NCBI RefSeq assembly: GCF_030762805.1 | Contig: NZ_CP129113.1 | Location: 634,001 to 698,000, forward strand | From: Aciduricibacillus chroicocephali | Lineage (GTDB): Bacteria > Bacillota > Bacilli > Bacillales > Amphibacillaceae | DNA length: 64,000 bases | Direction: 5' to 3' | Part shown: positions 49,791 to 60,224 of the stretch, one piece after another | Layout: every line of letters starts with the position of its first letter | How positions within the stretch are numbered: position 1 is the stretch's first letter | The notes under the pieces: model-generated | Seen by the model: the letters and a program-made list of their open reading frames with translations, nothing else | Told to the model about the DNA's origin: nothing | Databases searched by the model: none | Translations under genes and position numbers: made by a program

Positions 49791-51338
49791 ATGAGAACGC
49801 CTTATCGTCATGAACCTTTCACAGACTTTGAAAATGAAGACAATCGGAAAGCGATGCTGCAAGCACTTGATCAGGTCAAGGGAGAATTGGGGAAAACGTA
49901 CCCACTCATCATTGGTGGAGAACGGGTTGAAACTGAGGACAAAATTGTTTCAGTCAACCCAGCGAACCCGGAAGAGATTATCGGTTACGTTTCCAAGACA
50001 GACAGGGAGCTGGCTGAAAAGGCAATACAAGTAGCAGATGAAACATTTAATGAATGGCGTAAATCAGACCCTGCTGTAAGGGCGGATATTCTATTCAAAG
50101 CAGCAGCCATTGTCCGTCGGCGCAAAACAGAATTCACTGCATGGGCAATTAAAGAAGGTGGCAAGCCGTGGAAAGAAGCGGATGCCGATGTTGCTGAAGG
50201 AATTGATTTTCTAGAATATTACGGTAGAGAAATGCTTCGCCTTAAAGATGGCGGGCATGTGATCAGCCGTGAGAATGAATACAATCAGTATCATTACATC
50301 CCGCTCGGTGTAGGTATCGTTATTTCCCCATGGAATTTCCTATTTGCCATCATGGCTGGTACTTGTGTCTCTGCTCTTGTGACGGGTAATACAGTGTTAC
50401 TTAAGCCAGCAAGTGCAACACCTGTCATTGCTTACAAGCTGTTAGAAGTTCTCGAGGAAGCAGGTTTGCCAAAGGGGGTTGTCAACTACGTTCCAGGACC
50501 TGGGCGCGAAGTCGGTGACTATCTCGTTGAGCATCCGCGCACACGCTTTGTCAGCTTTACGGGGTCGCGTGCAGTCGGTACAGGGATTTTCGAGAAAGCC
50601 GCGAAAGTACAGGAAGGGCAGAAATGGCTGAAACGTTCGGTCATTGAAATGGGTGGAAAGGACACAATTGTTGTGGACAGCGATGCTGACTTGGAACTTG
50701 CTGCTGAATCAATCGTACAATCAGCATTCGGTTTCAGCGGTCAGAAATGTTCCGCTTGCTCGCGTGCTGTAATTGTTGGCGATGCTTATGACGAAGTGAA
50801 GCGTCTCGTCGTGGAGAAAACGAAGAAAATCAGCGCTGGTGACCCCCATGACAACAGCTATTTCACAGGGCCGGTCATTGAGCAAAAGGCTTATGACAAA
50901 ATTATGGAGTACATCGAAATCGGAAAGAAAGAAGCAAACTTGCTCATCGGTGGCGATGGGGATGATTCAAATGGGTGGTTTGTGCAGCCGACTGTATTCG
51001 GTGAAGCAGATCAGCAGGCGAAAATTATGCAAGAAGAGATTTTCGGACCTGTTGTTGCCCTGACAAAAGCTAAAGATTTTGATGATGCTATTGAAATTGC
51101 GAACAATACCGATTATGGTCTTACAGGAGCGGTCATTTCCCGTGATCGGGATCACATTGAAAAGGCCAGACGTGATTTCCATGTAGGTAATCTATACTTC
51201 AATCGTGGTTGTACTGCTGCAATTGTCGGTTACCAGCCATTTGGCGGTTTTGATATGTCCGGCACGGATTCGAAAGCGGGCGGACCGGATTATTTGTTGC
51301 AATTCATGCAGGCGAAGACGACTTCAGAAATGTTTTAG
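49791..51338 (+). CDS. rocA: 1-pyrroline-5-carboxylate dehydrogenase
   Basis: Oxidises pyrroline-5-carboxylate to glutamate in proline/arginine catabolism. 515 residues, the same length as B. subtilis RocA. It begins [10 protein letters not shown], a RocA/PutC signature, with catalytic Glu in IEMGGKD (about 286) and Cys in GQKCSAC (about 320), and ends [14 protein letters not shown] 49791 has AGGAGG upstream. There is no proline dehydrogenase next to it, so the partner enzyme is elsewhere. It lies between camS and gatC, where B. subtilis has other genes. Confidence 0.93.
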   Translation: MRTPYRHEPFTDFENEDNRKAMLQALDQVKGELGKTYPLIIGGERVETEDKIVSVNPANPEEIIGYVSKTDRELAEKAIQVADETFNEWRKSDPAVRADILFKAAAIVRRRKTEFTAWAIKEGGKPWKEADADVAEGIDFLEYYGREMLRLKDGGHVISRENEYNQYHYIPLGVGIVISPWNFLFAIMAGTCVSALVTGNTVLLKPASATPVIAYKLLEVLEEAGLPKGVVNYVPGPGREVGDYLVEHPRTRFVSFTGSRAVGTGIFEKAAKVQEGQKWLKRSVIEMGGKDTIVVDSDADLELAAESIVQSAFGFSGQKCSACSRAVIVGDAYDEVKRLVVEKTKKISAGDPHDNSYFTGPVIEQKAYDKIMEYIEIGKKEANLLIGGDGDDSNGWFVQPTVFGEADQQAKIMQEEIFGPVVALTKAKDFDDAIEIANNTDYGLTGAVISRDRDHIEKARRDFHVGNLYFNRGCTAAIVGYQPFGGFDMSGTDSKAGGPDYLLQFMQAKTTSEMF

Positions 51339-51347
51339 TAAAGTTGA

Positions 51348-51384
51348 AGAAGCGGAGGGCTCATATGCCTTTCGCTTCTTTTGT
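51348..51384. terminator. Bidirectional terminator between rocA and the monooxygenase gene
   Basis: AGAAGCG and CGCTTCT form the outer stem with a pairing AGGGC/GCCTT inside; TTTGTTT follows on the plus strand. Confidence 0.68.
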
Positions 51385-51395
51385 TTAAAGATAAA

Positions 51396-52436
51396 TTAAT
51401 CAATCTCTTTAGCAAGATAAGCCGCATCGTCTCCAACTCCGAGAAGTAAAGCAGAACCCCGTCTGTGCTGCCAAGGTAGCCCGAGGAAATATAATCCTTT
51501 TTCCTCTGTAACCCCACGTTTATGTATAGGTTGGCCTTTATTATCGAAAATGTGTGGCAGCTTAATCCAATTATAATCAGAACGGTACCCTGTAGCCCAT
51601 ATAATATTAGCAGTCTCGATTCCTTCGTTGTTTTCAAAAAGAAGTTTGTCCGCTTTGGCTGATATGGTTCTTGGCAACAATGTTATATTTCCGGAACGGA
51701 TCAGTTTTTGAGTTTCGAGCCCTATAATAGGATCTCTTTCTCTCAAGAATTTGCCCAACCGTGAGTTAACAGAAACATTCAAGATTCCGATAGACTTAAA
51801 CCACCAGAAAATGTCCTTTTTGAATAAGGAGTCAGGTATGAAAATTGGTCGTTTGCTAATGGATAAATAGACTTCTCGAGTAGCAGATAGTTCAGCGGCA
51901 ATCTGCATCCCCGAATTTCCACCGCCAATAATTACTGTTGGTCCACTGTTCAATTGTTCGGGATTACGGTAATAGGCAGAATGGATTTGGAATACACCAT
52001 CAGAAAGGTTATTGGAAAACGACGGAATTGCCGGCTGTTGAAAAGGCCCAGTAGCAATAACAACATTGTTTGCCGTATATGCTTCTTCAGTGTTCGTCGC
52101 AATAGTGAAGATTCCCTCACTTTTCGATAAGTTCTCAACTTTTGTATTTAGCTTTACCGGAATTTCATAATGTTGAGCGTATTCTTTTAGATAAGTGGCA
52201 ATCTCATCTTTAGTCGGGTACCCATCCGGAGCGCCGGGAACCTTCATCCCTGGCAAACAACTATTAGCTCTCGAGGTGAAGAGAATAAGAGAATCGTATC
52301 TGTTGCGCCAAGAATCTCCTATGGATTGGCTGTTATCCAGAATGAGGAAATGTTGATTCCTCTTTTTTAGATAATACCCCATTGCCAAACCGGCTTGGCC
52401 GGCACCGATGATGATCGTTTCATAATGTTCCCTCAT
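51396..52436 (-). CDS. Flavin-containing monooxygenase-like NAD(P)H/FAD protein
   Basis: 346 residues of the FMO/CzcO-type oxidoreductase group. FAD-binding motif IIGAGQAGLAMG is at the N-terminus (about 9-20), then SWRNRYDSL, the NADPH-binding IIGGGNSGMQIA (about 168-179), and WATGYRSDY (about 285) typical of this group. Members oxygenate small molecules or act on metal-resistance and thiol chemistry; the substrate is unknown. It is a single gene facing rocA, AT-richer than its neighbours, and absent from this place in B. subtilis, so possibly acquired. Confidence 0.85.
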   Translation of the reverse strand: MREHYETIIIGAGQAGLAMGYYLKKRNQHFLILDNSQSIGDSWRNRYDSLILFTSRANSCLPGMKVPGAPDGYPTKDEIATYLKEYAQHYEIPVKLNTKVENLSKSEGIFTIATNTEEAYTANNVVIATGPFQQPAIPSFSNNLSDGVFQIHSAYYRNPEQLNSGPTVIIGGGNSGMQIAAELSATREVYLSISKRPIFIPDSLFKKDIFWWFKSIGILNVSVNSRLGKFLRERDPIIGLETQKLIRSGNITLLPRTISAKADKLLFENNEGIETANIIWATGYRSDYNWIKLPHIFDNKGQPIHKRGVTEEKGLYFLGLPWQHRRGSALLLGVGDDAAYLAKEID

Positions 52437-52801
52437 TGTTCACCTCATTAATCTAATTCAGCCCTTTTTCTGAATTATCGGCTTTAAATTCTGTTTCAGT
52501 AAGCAGAAACTTGATAAAATTCCTTTCAAATACAGATTACTGAAAAAAATCAATTTTAATGTGAAAAGAAATTGAGGAGCGGAAGAGGAGACTGAGTAAA
52601 GAGATCGCCGTCGGCTTGTACTATACAGCTATATATTTGGTGAACGATCAATGAAGCTGACTAGACTTTAATTTGATAATTCTTCTCCAATAACTTAATG
52701 ACTCCGGCAGTTGCCTATATGCAACCTGTTCTGCTATTATTAGTAGTATTGTTGCACTTTTTTACCTGTGCGAAAAAACAGAACCATGGAGGTGCTCGCT
52801 C
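52437..52801. other. Intergenic region before gatC with candidate promoter
   Basis: 365 AT-rich bases between divergent genes. TTGCCT (52712) and TATTAT (52736) with an 18-base spacer could start gatCAB. No aptamer, T-box or repeat was found, and I see nothing coding. Confidence 0.45.
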
Positions 52802-53092
52802 GTGGCAGATATTACGAAGGATCAGGTGAAGCATGTTGCTCATCTGGCGCGACTAGAAATCACGGAAGAAGAAGCAGAGCAGTTTACTGAACATCTCAGC
52901 GCAATCATTACATATGCAGAGAAGCTGAATGAATTGGATACAGAAGGCATCGAGCCAACTACACATGTGCTCGATTTGAAGAATGTTTTCCGCAAAGACG
53001 AAGCAAAGCATACGATTACCCAAGAAGATGCAATGAAGAACGCACCGGACTCAGAGGACGGCCAGTTCCGCGTGCCATCAATTTTGGAATAG
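52802..53092 (+). CDS. gatC: Asp/Glu-tRNA amidotransferase subunit C
   Basis: 96 residues, stabilises GatA in the GatCAB complex that converts Glu-tRNA(Gln) and Asp-tRNA(Asn) to the amidated forms. It has the family pattern [16 protein letters not shown] at the N-terminus and the C-terminal [11 protein letters not shown] start at 52802 with GGAGGTG upstream. First gene of gatCAB; 13 bases separate it from gatA. Confidence 0.95.
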   Translation: MADITKDQVKHVAHLARLEITEEEAEQFTEHLSAIITYAEKLNELDTEGIEPTTHVLDLKNVFRKDEAKHTITQEDAMKNAPDSEDGQFRVPSILE

Positions 53093-53105
53093 GGAGGGAA
53101 TCTGA

Positions 53106-54572
53106 ATGTCACTTTTGGATCATACGATCAAAGAACTTGAAGCCAAGCTTGCAGCGAAGGAAATCACTGTTGAAGACCTCGTGAAAGCTTCATTCGACCG
53201 AATTGGCGAAGTGGACGGCGAAGTCCAGGCTTTCATTACATTGAACGAAGAAAAAGCGCTTGAAGCGGCAAAGGAACTTGATGCTTCAGACGATAAGGAC
53301 GCAAAACTGTTCGGGATTCCATGCGGGATCAAGGACAATATCGTAACTAAGGAATTGCGTACAACTTGTGCAAGCCAATTCCTACGCAACTTCAATGACC
53401 CCCTTTACAACGCGACAGTCGTTGAAAAGCTTGGCGCCGAGAAGGCGGTAAACGTTGGTAAATTGAACATGGATGAATTCGCAATGGGTTCTACAAACGA
53501 GAACTCCAGCTTTGCTGCGGTTAAAAACCCATGGAACACAGACTATGTACCAGGTGGTTCTTCAGGCGGCTCAGCAGCAGCTGTGGCAGCAGGCGAAGTA
53601 CTGTTCTCACTCGGTACGGATACAGGTGGTTCAATCCGCCAGCCAGCTTCATTCTGTGGCGTAGTCGGCTTCAAGCCTACATATGGTCTTGTATCACGTT
53701 ACGGCCTTGTTGCATTCGCTTCTTCTCTTGATCAGATTGGACCGATCACTAGAACAGTTGAAGACAACGCACGCGTGCTTGAAGTTATTGCTGGCAATGA
53801 CAAGATGGACGCAACAAGCGCGAACCTTGATATTCCTGAATATACGAAGGCACTTACAGGCGATGTAAAGGGCCTGAAAATTGCTGTACCGAAAGAATAT
53901 ATCGGTGAAGGCGTCGATCCAGAAGTAAAAGAAGCAGTCATGAATGCACTCAAAGTGTATGAATCACTTGGCGCTACTTGGGAAGAAGTTTCTCTTCCAC
54001 ATTCAGATTATGCCGTTGCAGCTTACTATCTGATTTCATCTTCAGAAGCATCTGCGAACCTTGCTCGTTTTGATGGTGTACGTTATGGCGTACGTTCTGA
54101 AAACGCTGAGAACATGATCGATATGTTTAAGAAGTCACGTTCAGAAGGCTTCGGTGAAGAAGTGAAGCGTCGTATCATGCTCGGTACGTTCGCGCTCAGC
54201 TCTGGATACTATGATGCTTATTATAAAAAAGCACAGCAAGTTCGTACATTGATCAAGAACGACTTCGAGAACATTCTTGAGAAGTTTGATGTCATCATGG
54301 GACCAACTTCACCAACACCAGCTTATAAAATTGGCGAAGTAATTGATGATCCGATGACAATGTACGCAAACGATATCATGACTGTACCAGTGAACCTTGC
54401 AGGCGTACCGGGAATTTCCGTACCATGTGGTTTCTCTTCAGAAGGCATGCCAATCGGATTGCAGATCATCGGTAAGCACTTTGATGAATCAACTGTATAC
54501 CGTGCTGCACATGCATTTGAACAGGCAACAGATCATCATAAGAAACGCCCTGCTCTTGGAGGTGCGAAATAA
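53106..54572 (+). CDS. gatA: Asp/Glu-tRNA amidotransferase subunit A
   Basis: 488-residue amidase that frees ammonia from glutamine for GatB. The triad is Lys in PCGIKDN (about 78), cis-Ser in [10 protein letters not shown] (about 152) and nucleophile Ser in GGSIRQPAS (about 177). GGGAGGG precedes ATG 53106. The stop overlaps gatB by one base. Codon bias is strong. The amidase at 1.1 kb is a different branch of the same superfamily. Confidence 0.97.
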   Translation: MSLLDHTIKELEAKLAAKEITVEDLVKASFDRIGEVDGEVQAFITLNEEKALEAAKELDASDDKDAKLFGIPCGIKDNIVTKELRTTCASQFLRNFNDPLYNATVVEKLGAEKAVNVGKLNMDEFAMGSTNENSSFAAVKNPWNTDYVPGGSSGGSAAAVAAGEVLFSLGTDTGGSIRQPASFCGVVGFKPTYGLVSRYGLVAFASSLDQIGPITRTVEDNARVLEVIAGNDKMDATSANLDIPEYTKALTGDVKGLKIAVPKEYIGEGVDPEVKEAVMNALKVYESLGATWEEVSLPHSDYAVAAYYLISSSEASANLARFDGVRYGVRSENAENMIDMFKKSRSEGFGEEVKRRIMLGTFALSSGYYDAYYKKAQQVRTLIKNDFENILEKFDVIMGPTSPTPAYKIGEVIDDPMTMYANDIMTVPVNLAGVPGISVPCGFSSEGMPIGLQIIGKHFDESTVYRAAHAFEQATDHHKKRPALGGAK

Positions 54573-56002
54573 TGAATTTCGAAACTATCATTGGACTTGA
54601 AGTCCACGTTGAACTTAAAACAAACTCTAAAATCTTCAGCTCAAGCCCGAATGAGTTCGGTGCTGAGCCAAATACAAATATCCACCCGATTGATCTTGGT
54701 TATCCGGGCACATTGCCAGTGATGAACGAAGAAGCAGTCAACTTTGCGATGAAAGCTGCGATGGCTCTTAACTGTGAAATCGCGACTGACACGAAGTTCG
54801 ACCGTAAGAACTACTTCTATCCGGACAACCCGAAAGCTTACCAGATTTCCCAGTTTGACAAGCCAATCGGTGAGCATGGCTGGATCGATATCGAAGTCGA
54901 TGGCAAGACGAAGCGTATCGGCATTACACGTCTTCACCTTGAAGAGGATGCTGGTAAGCTGACACATGGTGACTATGGTCATTCTTATGTCGATTGCAAT
55001 AGACAGGGTACACCGCTTGTTGAGATCGTTTCTGAGCCAGATATCCGTACACCGGAAGAAGCATATGCTTACCTTGAAAAACTTAAGAACATCATCCAGT
55101 ACACTGGCGTTTCCGATTGTAAGATGGAGGAAGGTTCACTTCGTTGTGATGCGAACATTTCCCTTCGTCCATACGGTCAGGAGAAGTTCGGTACAAAGGC
55201 AGAGCTTAAGAACTTGAACTCATTCGCATACGTGCAAAAGGGTCTTGAATTCGAGGAGAAGCGTCAGGAGAAAGTCTTGCTTTCAGGCGGTATCATCGAA
55301 CAGGAGACACGCCGCTACGATGAGAAGACGAAAGAAACAATCCTCATGCGTGTCAAAGAAGGTTCAGAGGACTACCGTTACTTCCCAGAACCGGATCTTG
55401 TTCCACTTTACATTGATGATGCTTGGAAAGAGCGCATCCGTGCAGAGATTCCTGAACTTCCAGACGCTCGCCGCAAGCGTTACGCTGAGGAATATGATCT
55501 TTCAGCTTATGATGCAGGGGTTCTTACGAGCTCTAAAGAGATGGCTGATTTCTTTGAAGCGACAATTAATAATGGCGCTGATGCGAAACTGGCTGCTAAC
55601 TGGCTTCAAGGTGAGATTTCTGGTTACATGAACAAGAACCAGAAGGAATTGCATGATCTTGCAATTACACCTGAGGGACTTGCGAAAATGATCAAACTGA
55701 TCGGGGACGGAACAATTTCTTCCAAGATTGCGAAGAAAGTATTCGCTGAACTCGTTGAAAACGGTGGCGATCCTGAACAAATCGTCAAGGATAAAGGGCT
55801 TGTCCAGATCTCTGACGAAGGCCAGTTGACTGAGATCATCACAGCGATCCTTGATGCGAACGAACAGTCAATCATTGACTATAAAAATGGTAAAGACCGT
55901 GCCCTTGGTTTCCTAGTAGGTCAGGTCATGAAACAGACAAAAGGCCAGGCGAACCCGCCAATGGTTAACAAGATTCTTGTTCAGGAAATGGACAAGCGAT
56001 AA
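54572..56002 (+). CDS. gatB: Asp/Glu-tRNA amidotransferase subunit B
   Basis: 476-residue kinase-transamidase subunit that phosphorylates and amidates the misacylated tRNA. It has [11 protein letters not shown] at the N-terminus, the metal and substrate motifs [12 protein letters not shown] and DCNRQGTPL, and a C-terminal YqeY-like tRNA-binding tail (about 325-476). The start ATG 54572 shares a base with the gatA stop. Confidence 0.97.
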   Translation: MNFETIIGLEVHVELKTNSKIFSSSPNEFGAEPNTNIHPIDLGYPGTLPVMNEEAVNFAMKAAMALNCEIATDTKFDRKNYFYPDNPKAYQISQFDKPIGEHGWIDIEVDGKTKRIGITRLHLEEDAGKLTHGDYGHSYVDCNRQGTPLVEIVSEPDIRTPEEAYAYLEKLKNIIQYTGVSDCKMEEGSLRCDANISLRPYGQEKFGTKAELKNLNSFAYVQKGLEFEEKRQEKVLLSGGIIEQETRRYDEKTKETILMRVKEGSEDYRYFPEPDLVPLYIDDAWKERIRAEIPELPDARRKRYAEEYDLSAYDAGVLTSSKEMADFFEATINNGADAKLAANWLQGEISGYMNKNQKELHDLAITPEGLAKMIKLIGDGTISSKIAKKVFAELVENGGDPEQIVKDKGLVQISDEGQLTEIITAILDANEQSIIDYKNGKDRALGFLVGQVMKQTKGQANPPMVNKILVQEMDKR

Positions 56003-56022
56003 TAGCAACACCCGGTTTGGAA

Positions 56023-56050
56023 GGCTACCGTCTCTATTGGCGGTAGTCTC
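56023..56050 (+). terminator. Weak hairpin after gatB
   Basis: GGCTACCG and CGGTAGTC pair around a 10-base loop; no T tract follows, so termination is uncertain and dgkB may be partly co-transcribed. Confidence 0.4.
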
Positions 56051-56146
56051 CATTTGATTAAACAGCCCGGTAGAGAGTATGATAGAGAACAGTGCTGTAA
56101 TGATTCGAACGATTAAGTAGCAATCAGATTAAGGGGGATGATGTCC

Positions 56147-57064
56147 ATGCAGAAGGCCCGGATCATTTACAATCCGACTTCCGGACGTGAGGTTTTCAAA
56201 AAGGAATTGGCAAATGTGCTGCAAAGTTTCGAGCAGGCTGGTTACGAGACGTCGGCTCATGCCACGACTTGCGAAGGCGACGCGATCGAAGCGGCAAGCA
56301 AGGCAGTCGAAAATGGTTTCGATGTTGTCGTAGCGGCTGGCGGCGATGGGACGATTAATGAAGTGATCAATGGAATCGCACCAGCAGAGAATCGTCCACG
56401 ACTTGGCGTCATTCCGACTGGAACGACGAACGACTTTGCCCGGGCGCTGGGCATCCCCCGCGATATTAAGAAGGCAGTCCAGATTATCGTCGAAGGAGAA
56501 TCGATGCCGCTTGATATAGGGAAGGTCAACGAACGCTACTTCATGAATATTGCTGGTGGTGGTAAATTGACAGAACTGACATATGAGGTTCCGAGCAAGC
56601 TGAAGACAATGCTTGGACAGCTCGCATATTATATGAAAGGTATTGAAATGCTCCCTTCACTGAAGCCGTTATCCGCACGCATTGAACTGGATGATGAAGT
56701 CATTGAAGAGGACATCATGCTTTTCCTCGTCGGTAATACGAATTCCATTGGCGGTTTTGAAAAATTGGCTCCAGACGCAGATTTGGAAGATGGCCTTTTT
56801 GATGTGCTGATTCTCAAGAAGACGAATCTGGCGGAATTTATCCATATCGCTTCACTTGCCCTGCGTGGCGCCCATTTAGGTGCCAAGCAGATCATCTACC
56901 GCAAGTCGAGCCATGTGAAGGTGACAGCTGAAGATAAGATGCAGCTTAACATTGACGGTGAGTATGGTGGATTGCTGCCAGGAGAATTCAACAATCTCAA
57001 CAAACATATTGAGTTTTTTGTTCCAGCTGAGTTTAAAGGGAACAAAGTCTTGGCTGAAGATTGA
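56147..57064 (+). CDS. dgkB: Diacylglycerol kinase, YerQ type
   Basis: 305-residue soluble lipid kinase that returns diacylglycerol from lipoteichoic-acid synthesis to phosphatidic acid. It has nucleotide motif VVVAAGGDGTINEVINGI (about 61-78), PTGTTNDFARALGIP and the C-terminal VKVTAEDKMQLNIDGE. Three ATGs are close together; 56147 has the best spacing from AAGGGGG. In B. subtilis dgkB (yerQ) also lies downstream of gatCAB. Confidence 0.92.
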   Translation: MQKARIIYNPTSGREVFKKELANVLQSFEQAGYETSAHATTCEGDAIEAASKAVENGFDVVVAAGGDGTINEVINGIAPAENRPRLGVIPTGTTNDFARALGIPRDIKKAVQIIVEGESMPLDIGKVNERYFMNIAGGGKLTELTYEVPSKLKTMLGQLAYYMKGIEMLPSLKPLSARIELDDEVIEEDIMLFLVGNTNSIGGFEKLAPDADLEDGLFDVLILKKTNLAEFIHIASLALRGAHLGAKQIIYRKSSHVKVTAEDKMQLNIDGEYGGLLPGEFNNLNKHIEFFVPAEFKGNKVLAED

Positions 57065-57082
57065 TAGATACTTAAAACTTAG

Positions 57083-57125
57083 AGACTGTGCTGAGAGTCC
57101 TGATGGGCTGTCGGCACAGTCTATT
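57083..57125 (+). terminator. Hairpin after dgkB
   Basis: AGACTGTGC and GCACAGTCT form a perfect 9-bp stem with a 22-base loop; only ATTTG follows, so it is a moderate terminator candidate. Confidence 0.5.
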
Positions 57126-57180
57126 TGAATTTCCGTATACATGAAGTTTTCAGCACAACGAGCGCGATTGAATTTACGTA

Positions 57181-58068
57181 TTATTTGACTGAAACGGCCA
57201 TACTCAAAGCATCAAGTGGCACTTTGTTCGTGTTCAAACGATAGATCATATCATTCTCCTGCCAGCGGATGTCAACATCGACGGAGTTTGCCCCTTGTGG
57301 ATAGTTTATCGCAACAATTCCTTTATCTTTAGGCGCGGGCAGTTTATGTTTCTCAAGATAATTAACGATTTCCTTGGCAATGGCAGGGCTGTTCAATTTA
57401 TCTTCAGTTATATAGGTAATGTTGAATGTCCAATTGCCTTCTTCCCAGCCGAAGTAACCGTGACCGGCAGCACCTTCACTATAACCTCTGATGCCATAGC
57501 CTAAGTCTGTTGCAGTTTCTATATTTTTCGGTACTTCTTTTCCATTCATGAATTCTTTCAAATCTTTTGCAGCGGCATCGGCTGAAGGGAAACGTATTCC
57601 AGAGAACGTTGCGACGAGGTCGTCCGCTTTTGTCCTGTAGTCAACAGAGTAGAAGGATGATGTATCTTTGGTGACATTTGTAGTGACATCACCGTTAACT
57701 GGGAAAGCAGTCGGACGTTTAACGAGAGAATTGTTCATTTTCAATGTATTAGCTAAAGTTTTTGGCTCAATTTGATTTGATTCCGTATCCTTGCTTTTGT
57801 CAGATGCAAGTTGTTGGTTTTTTGTGCCGGGGTTCTTATTAGCTGCTTTCTGTTGATCTTGTTCGTTTTCGTTCTGTTTTTGCTTATCATTTGTTTCTTT
57901 TTGTACATTGGTTGCATTATCATCATTGCTGTTCTTCTCTTTGGAAGCAGTCGGATTCTGGCTGGACTCATCCTTCGTTCCCTTTGAAGAGCCGTCATTT
58001 GAAGAGCAACCAGCAATAAGTCCGGCACATAGTAAGACAGACAGCAATGTGTATACTTTTCTATTCAT
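57181..58068 (-). CDS. Unknown lipoprotein, paralogue of the 62.8 kb lipoprotein
   Basis: 295 residues with a lipoprotein signal ending LIAGCSS (Cys about 21). A low-complexity linker rich in Lys, Asn, Gln and Glu follows (about 25-105), then a folded C-terminal domain (about 120-295). The domain contains DLGYGIRGYSEGAAG, GWEEGNW and YLEKHKLPAPK, which recur in the lipoprotein at 62819. ATG 58068 has GGAGGAG upstream; the frame from 58104 has none. It follows the DUF421 gene on the same strand by 87 bases and may share its transcript. Function unknown. Confidence 0.82.
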   Translation of the reverse strand: MNRKVYTLLSVLLCAGLIAGCSSNDGSSKGTKDESSQNPTASKEKNSNDDNATNVQKETNDKQKQNENEQDQQKAANKNPGTKNQQLASDKSKDTESNQIEPKTLANTLKMNNSLVKRPTAFPVNGDVTTNVTKDTSSFYSVDYRTKADDLVATFSGIRFPSADAAAKDLKEFMNGKEVPKNIETATDLGYGIRGYSEGAAGHGYFGWEEGNWTFNITYITEDKLNSPAIAKEIVNYLEKHKLPAPKDKGIVAINYPQGANSVDVDIRWQENDMIYRLNTNKVPLDALSMAVSVK

Positions 58069-58155
58069 TATGTATCTCCTCCTGTTATCTATTACATTGT
58101 TCACATTCCCTCCATGAAATGGTAAAAAACGAATTTAACTGTAATTCTTATCCAC

Positions 58156-58854
58156 TTATTTAAGCTCTTCCCCCGTATAATCCACATGTAAAGAGCCATC
58201 TTCCTGAACTTCTGCATAAAACACATCATCATATGATTGTACGCCTGCCATTTGGAGCTGCTGATCAAGCCATTTGCAGTCAATATCGAGTTTTTCCAAA
58301 TTGCCGGTAAGTACTTGACCGTCTGTAATGACACTGGTCGGGATTGGGAAAATCTTTTGCTTTGAAGGCTGCTTATTGAAATCCTTTTGAACGAGAGGCT
58401 GTTTCTCCTGCTTTTTCAAGACAGAGAGTTTACCGTCTGTTTCAAAAATGGCATAGTCAACATCTTTAAGAGAAAATACGTTGTTTTCCCGCAAAAGGCT
58501 GTTCAGACTTTCCATATCGAGACGCATCGTTTTCAATTGTTCTTCCATGATTTTTCCGTCTTTGATGACGATGACGGGTTGTCCACTGATGATTTTGCGT
58601 GCTGCTTCTGATTTGATATTGAGCCAGCCAAGCAACAAGGTGAAAATCGCCCAGCCAAAAAGTGCAAGGAGACCATTGCGCATGCTGATACTACTGTCAA
58701 TCGCGAGCGATGCACCAATTGTTCCAATAGAGATAGCTGAAACAAAGTTAAAGAATGTCATTTGTGATATTTCTTTGCGTCCCATAATGCGTGTAAGCAG
58801 AAAAAGTACGATAAAAGAGAGACCGAGACGAAGCAGTAGGGTAGTTATGGACAT
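58156..58854 (-). CDS. DUF421 membrane protein (YetF/YrbG type)
   Basis: 232 residues. Three N-terminal membrane helices (about 2-85) contain RIMGRKEISQMTFFNFVSAI, the DUF421 hallmark. A cytoplasmic part has the repeated YDF-like fold: VIKDGKIMEEQLKTMRLDMESL, then VITDGQVLTGNLEKLDID. ATG 58854 has AAAAGGAG upstream. Family members are common in spore formers, and some affect germination or spore membranes; the role here is open. Confidence 0.88.
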   Translation of the reverse strand: MSITTLLLRLGLSFIVLFLLTRIMGRKEISQMTFFNFVSAISIGTIGASLAIDSSISMRNGLLALFGWAIFTLLLGWLNIKSEAARKIISGQPVIVIKDGKIMEEQLKTMRLDMESLNSLLRENNVFSLKDVDYAIFETDGKLSVLKKQEKQPLVQKDFNKQPSKQKIFPIPTSVITDGQVLTGNLEKLDIDCKWLDQQLQMAGVQSYDDVFYAEVQEDGSLHVDYTGEELK

Positions 58855-58959
58855 AATCAAACTCCTTTTTTTCTTAGCGTCTGCAATTTTCACAAAAATT
58901 ATTAGACATAAGGATAGAAAAAGCTAAATTCACCCATACTGCAAATAGAGGTGAATCGT

Positions 58960-60144
58960 ATGTTCAAATTGCTTACACATAATGACTTGGATGGAGTGAG
59001 CTGTGGCATTTTGGCAAAGCTCGCTTTCGGTAAAAAGGCGCAAGTTCGTTACAATTCCGTCGCCGGCCTGGACCGGGAAGTTGCTTGGTTCCTTGAAAAT
59101 GGGGATCCAGAGACATTTCTGTTCATAACAGACCTTTCCGTAAATGAAGAAAATGAGCTCGCATTGCAGGCCTTCCATGAGCGTGAGGGACGTGTGAAAC
59201 TGCTTGATCACCATAAGACATCCATGGATTTCAATAAATACGACTGGGCTAAAGTCGAGGTTGAAGACGAAGCAGGGAAACTGAAATGTGCTGCTTCCAT
59301 CTTCTATGAATATCTCGTTGAAGAAGGTCTGCTTGAGAAGCGTGCAGCGATTTCCGACTATATCGAGCTTGTCCGTCAATATGACACTTGGGAATGGGAA
59401 AAACAGAACAATCAGATGGCACGCCGCCTGAATGCTTTGTTCTACCTTTTGTCGATTGAAGAGTTCGAGGAGAAAATGCTGGAGCGGCTTAATGGGAATG
59501 AGCCATTTTATTTCAATGATCTTGAAAAAGAAATTCTCAAGATGGAAGATAAGAAAATGGAGAGCTACATACGCCGTAAACGCCGTGAACTCGTCCAACT
59601 GAAGGTTGGTGGGCTTTTCGCTGGTGTCGTGCATGCTGAATCATACCACTCGGAGCTTGGCAATGAACTAGGTAAAGAATATCCGCATCTCGACTATATT
59701 GTGATCATCAACATGGGTGGCAGGCGTGCCGGTTTCCGCACAATCCATGACCATGTCGATGTGTCAGATGTGGCCAGCCAGTTTGGAGGTGGTGGTCATG
59801 CAAAAGCATCCGGCTGTGCGATGTCGGATGAAGTGTACGAGCATTATGTTTCGCGTGCTTTTGCTGAGGAACCGCTTCGTGAAGATGCACGGCGCAATCG
59901 ATTCAATTTGAAAAATGCAGAAAATGGTTCACTGTATCGCAATCGCGCTGGTGATCGATTCTTCCTGCATCCTGGTGGAGAAGACAGATGGATTATTGAA
60001 ATGAATGGCCGGGATTTGGAGCGTGAGTTCACGAGCTTTGAGAATGCTGAGAGATATGTGAAACGAGCTGAAGCTGCATGGCTAGCGTTCGATGAAGATC
60101 TAGTTGATTATTTGCATATGGATCGCCGAGGAAGAAAATCTTAA
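58960..60144 (+). CDS. nrnB: DHH-family oligoribonuclease, NrnB-like
   Basis: 394-residue DHH-DHHA1 phosphoesterase. The metal-binding motifs are HNDLDGVSCG at the N-terminus, FITDLSVN (about 52) and LLDHHKTS (about 83). The DHHA1 substrate motif is GGGGHAKASG (about 276). B. subtilis NrnB (YngD) shares length and motifs; it degrades 2-5 nt RNA. ATG 58960 after AGAGGTGA is preferred to GTG 58951, which lies inside the ribosome site. Confidence 0.87.
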   Translation: MFKLLTHNDLDGVSCGILAKLAFGKKAQVRYNSVAGLDREVAWFLENGDPETFLFITDLSVNEENELALQAFHEREGRVKLLDHHKTSMDFNKYDWAKVEVEDEAGKLKCAASIFYEYLVEEGLLEKRAAISDYIELVRQYDTWEWEKQNNQMARRLNALFYLLSIEEFEEKMLERLNGNEPFYFNDLEKEILKMEDKKMESYIRRKRRELVQLKVGGLFAGVVHAESYHSELGNELGKEYPHLDYIVIINMGGRRAGFRTIHDHVDVSDVASQFGGGGHAKASGCAMSDEVYEHYVSRAFAEEPLREDARRNRFNLKNAENGSLYRNRAGDRFFLHPGGEDRWIIEMNGRDLEREFTSFENAERYVKRAEAAWLAFDEDLVDYLHMDRRGRKS

Positions 60145-60158
60145 AGGAAGCGCTTACC
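60145..60158. promoter_or_regulatory. Candidate CcpA cre site
   Basis: AGGAAGCGCTTACC matches the B. subtilis cre consensus at most positions, including the central AAGCGCTT. It sits directly after the nrnB stop and before the HIUase-like gene, so catabolite control of that gene is possible. Confidence 0.4.
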
Positions 60159-60224
60159 AAAGTTTCTTGCTTTGAATAGACGGGTATCTCTTTGAACATA
60201 AACAATTAAGGGAGGCTCCTCAAT

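Noticed and set aside
52437-52801. T-box or other leader before gatCAB
   Set aside because: No T-box sequence, specifier hairpin or terminator was seen in the 365 bases.
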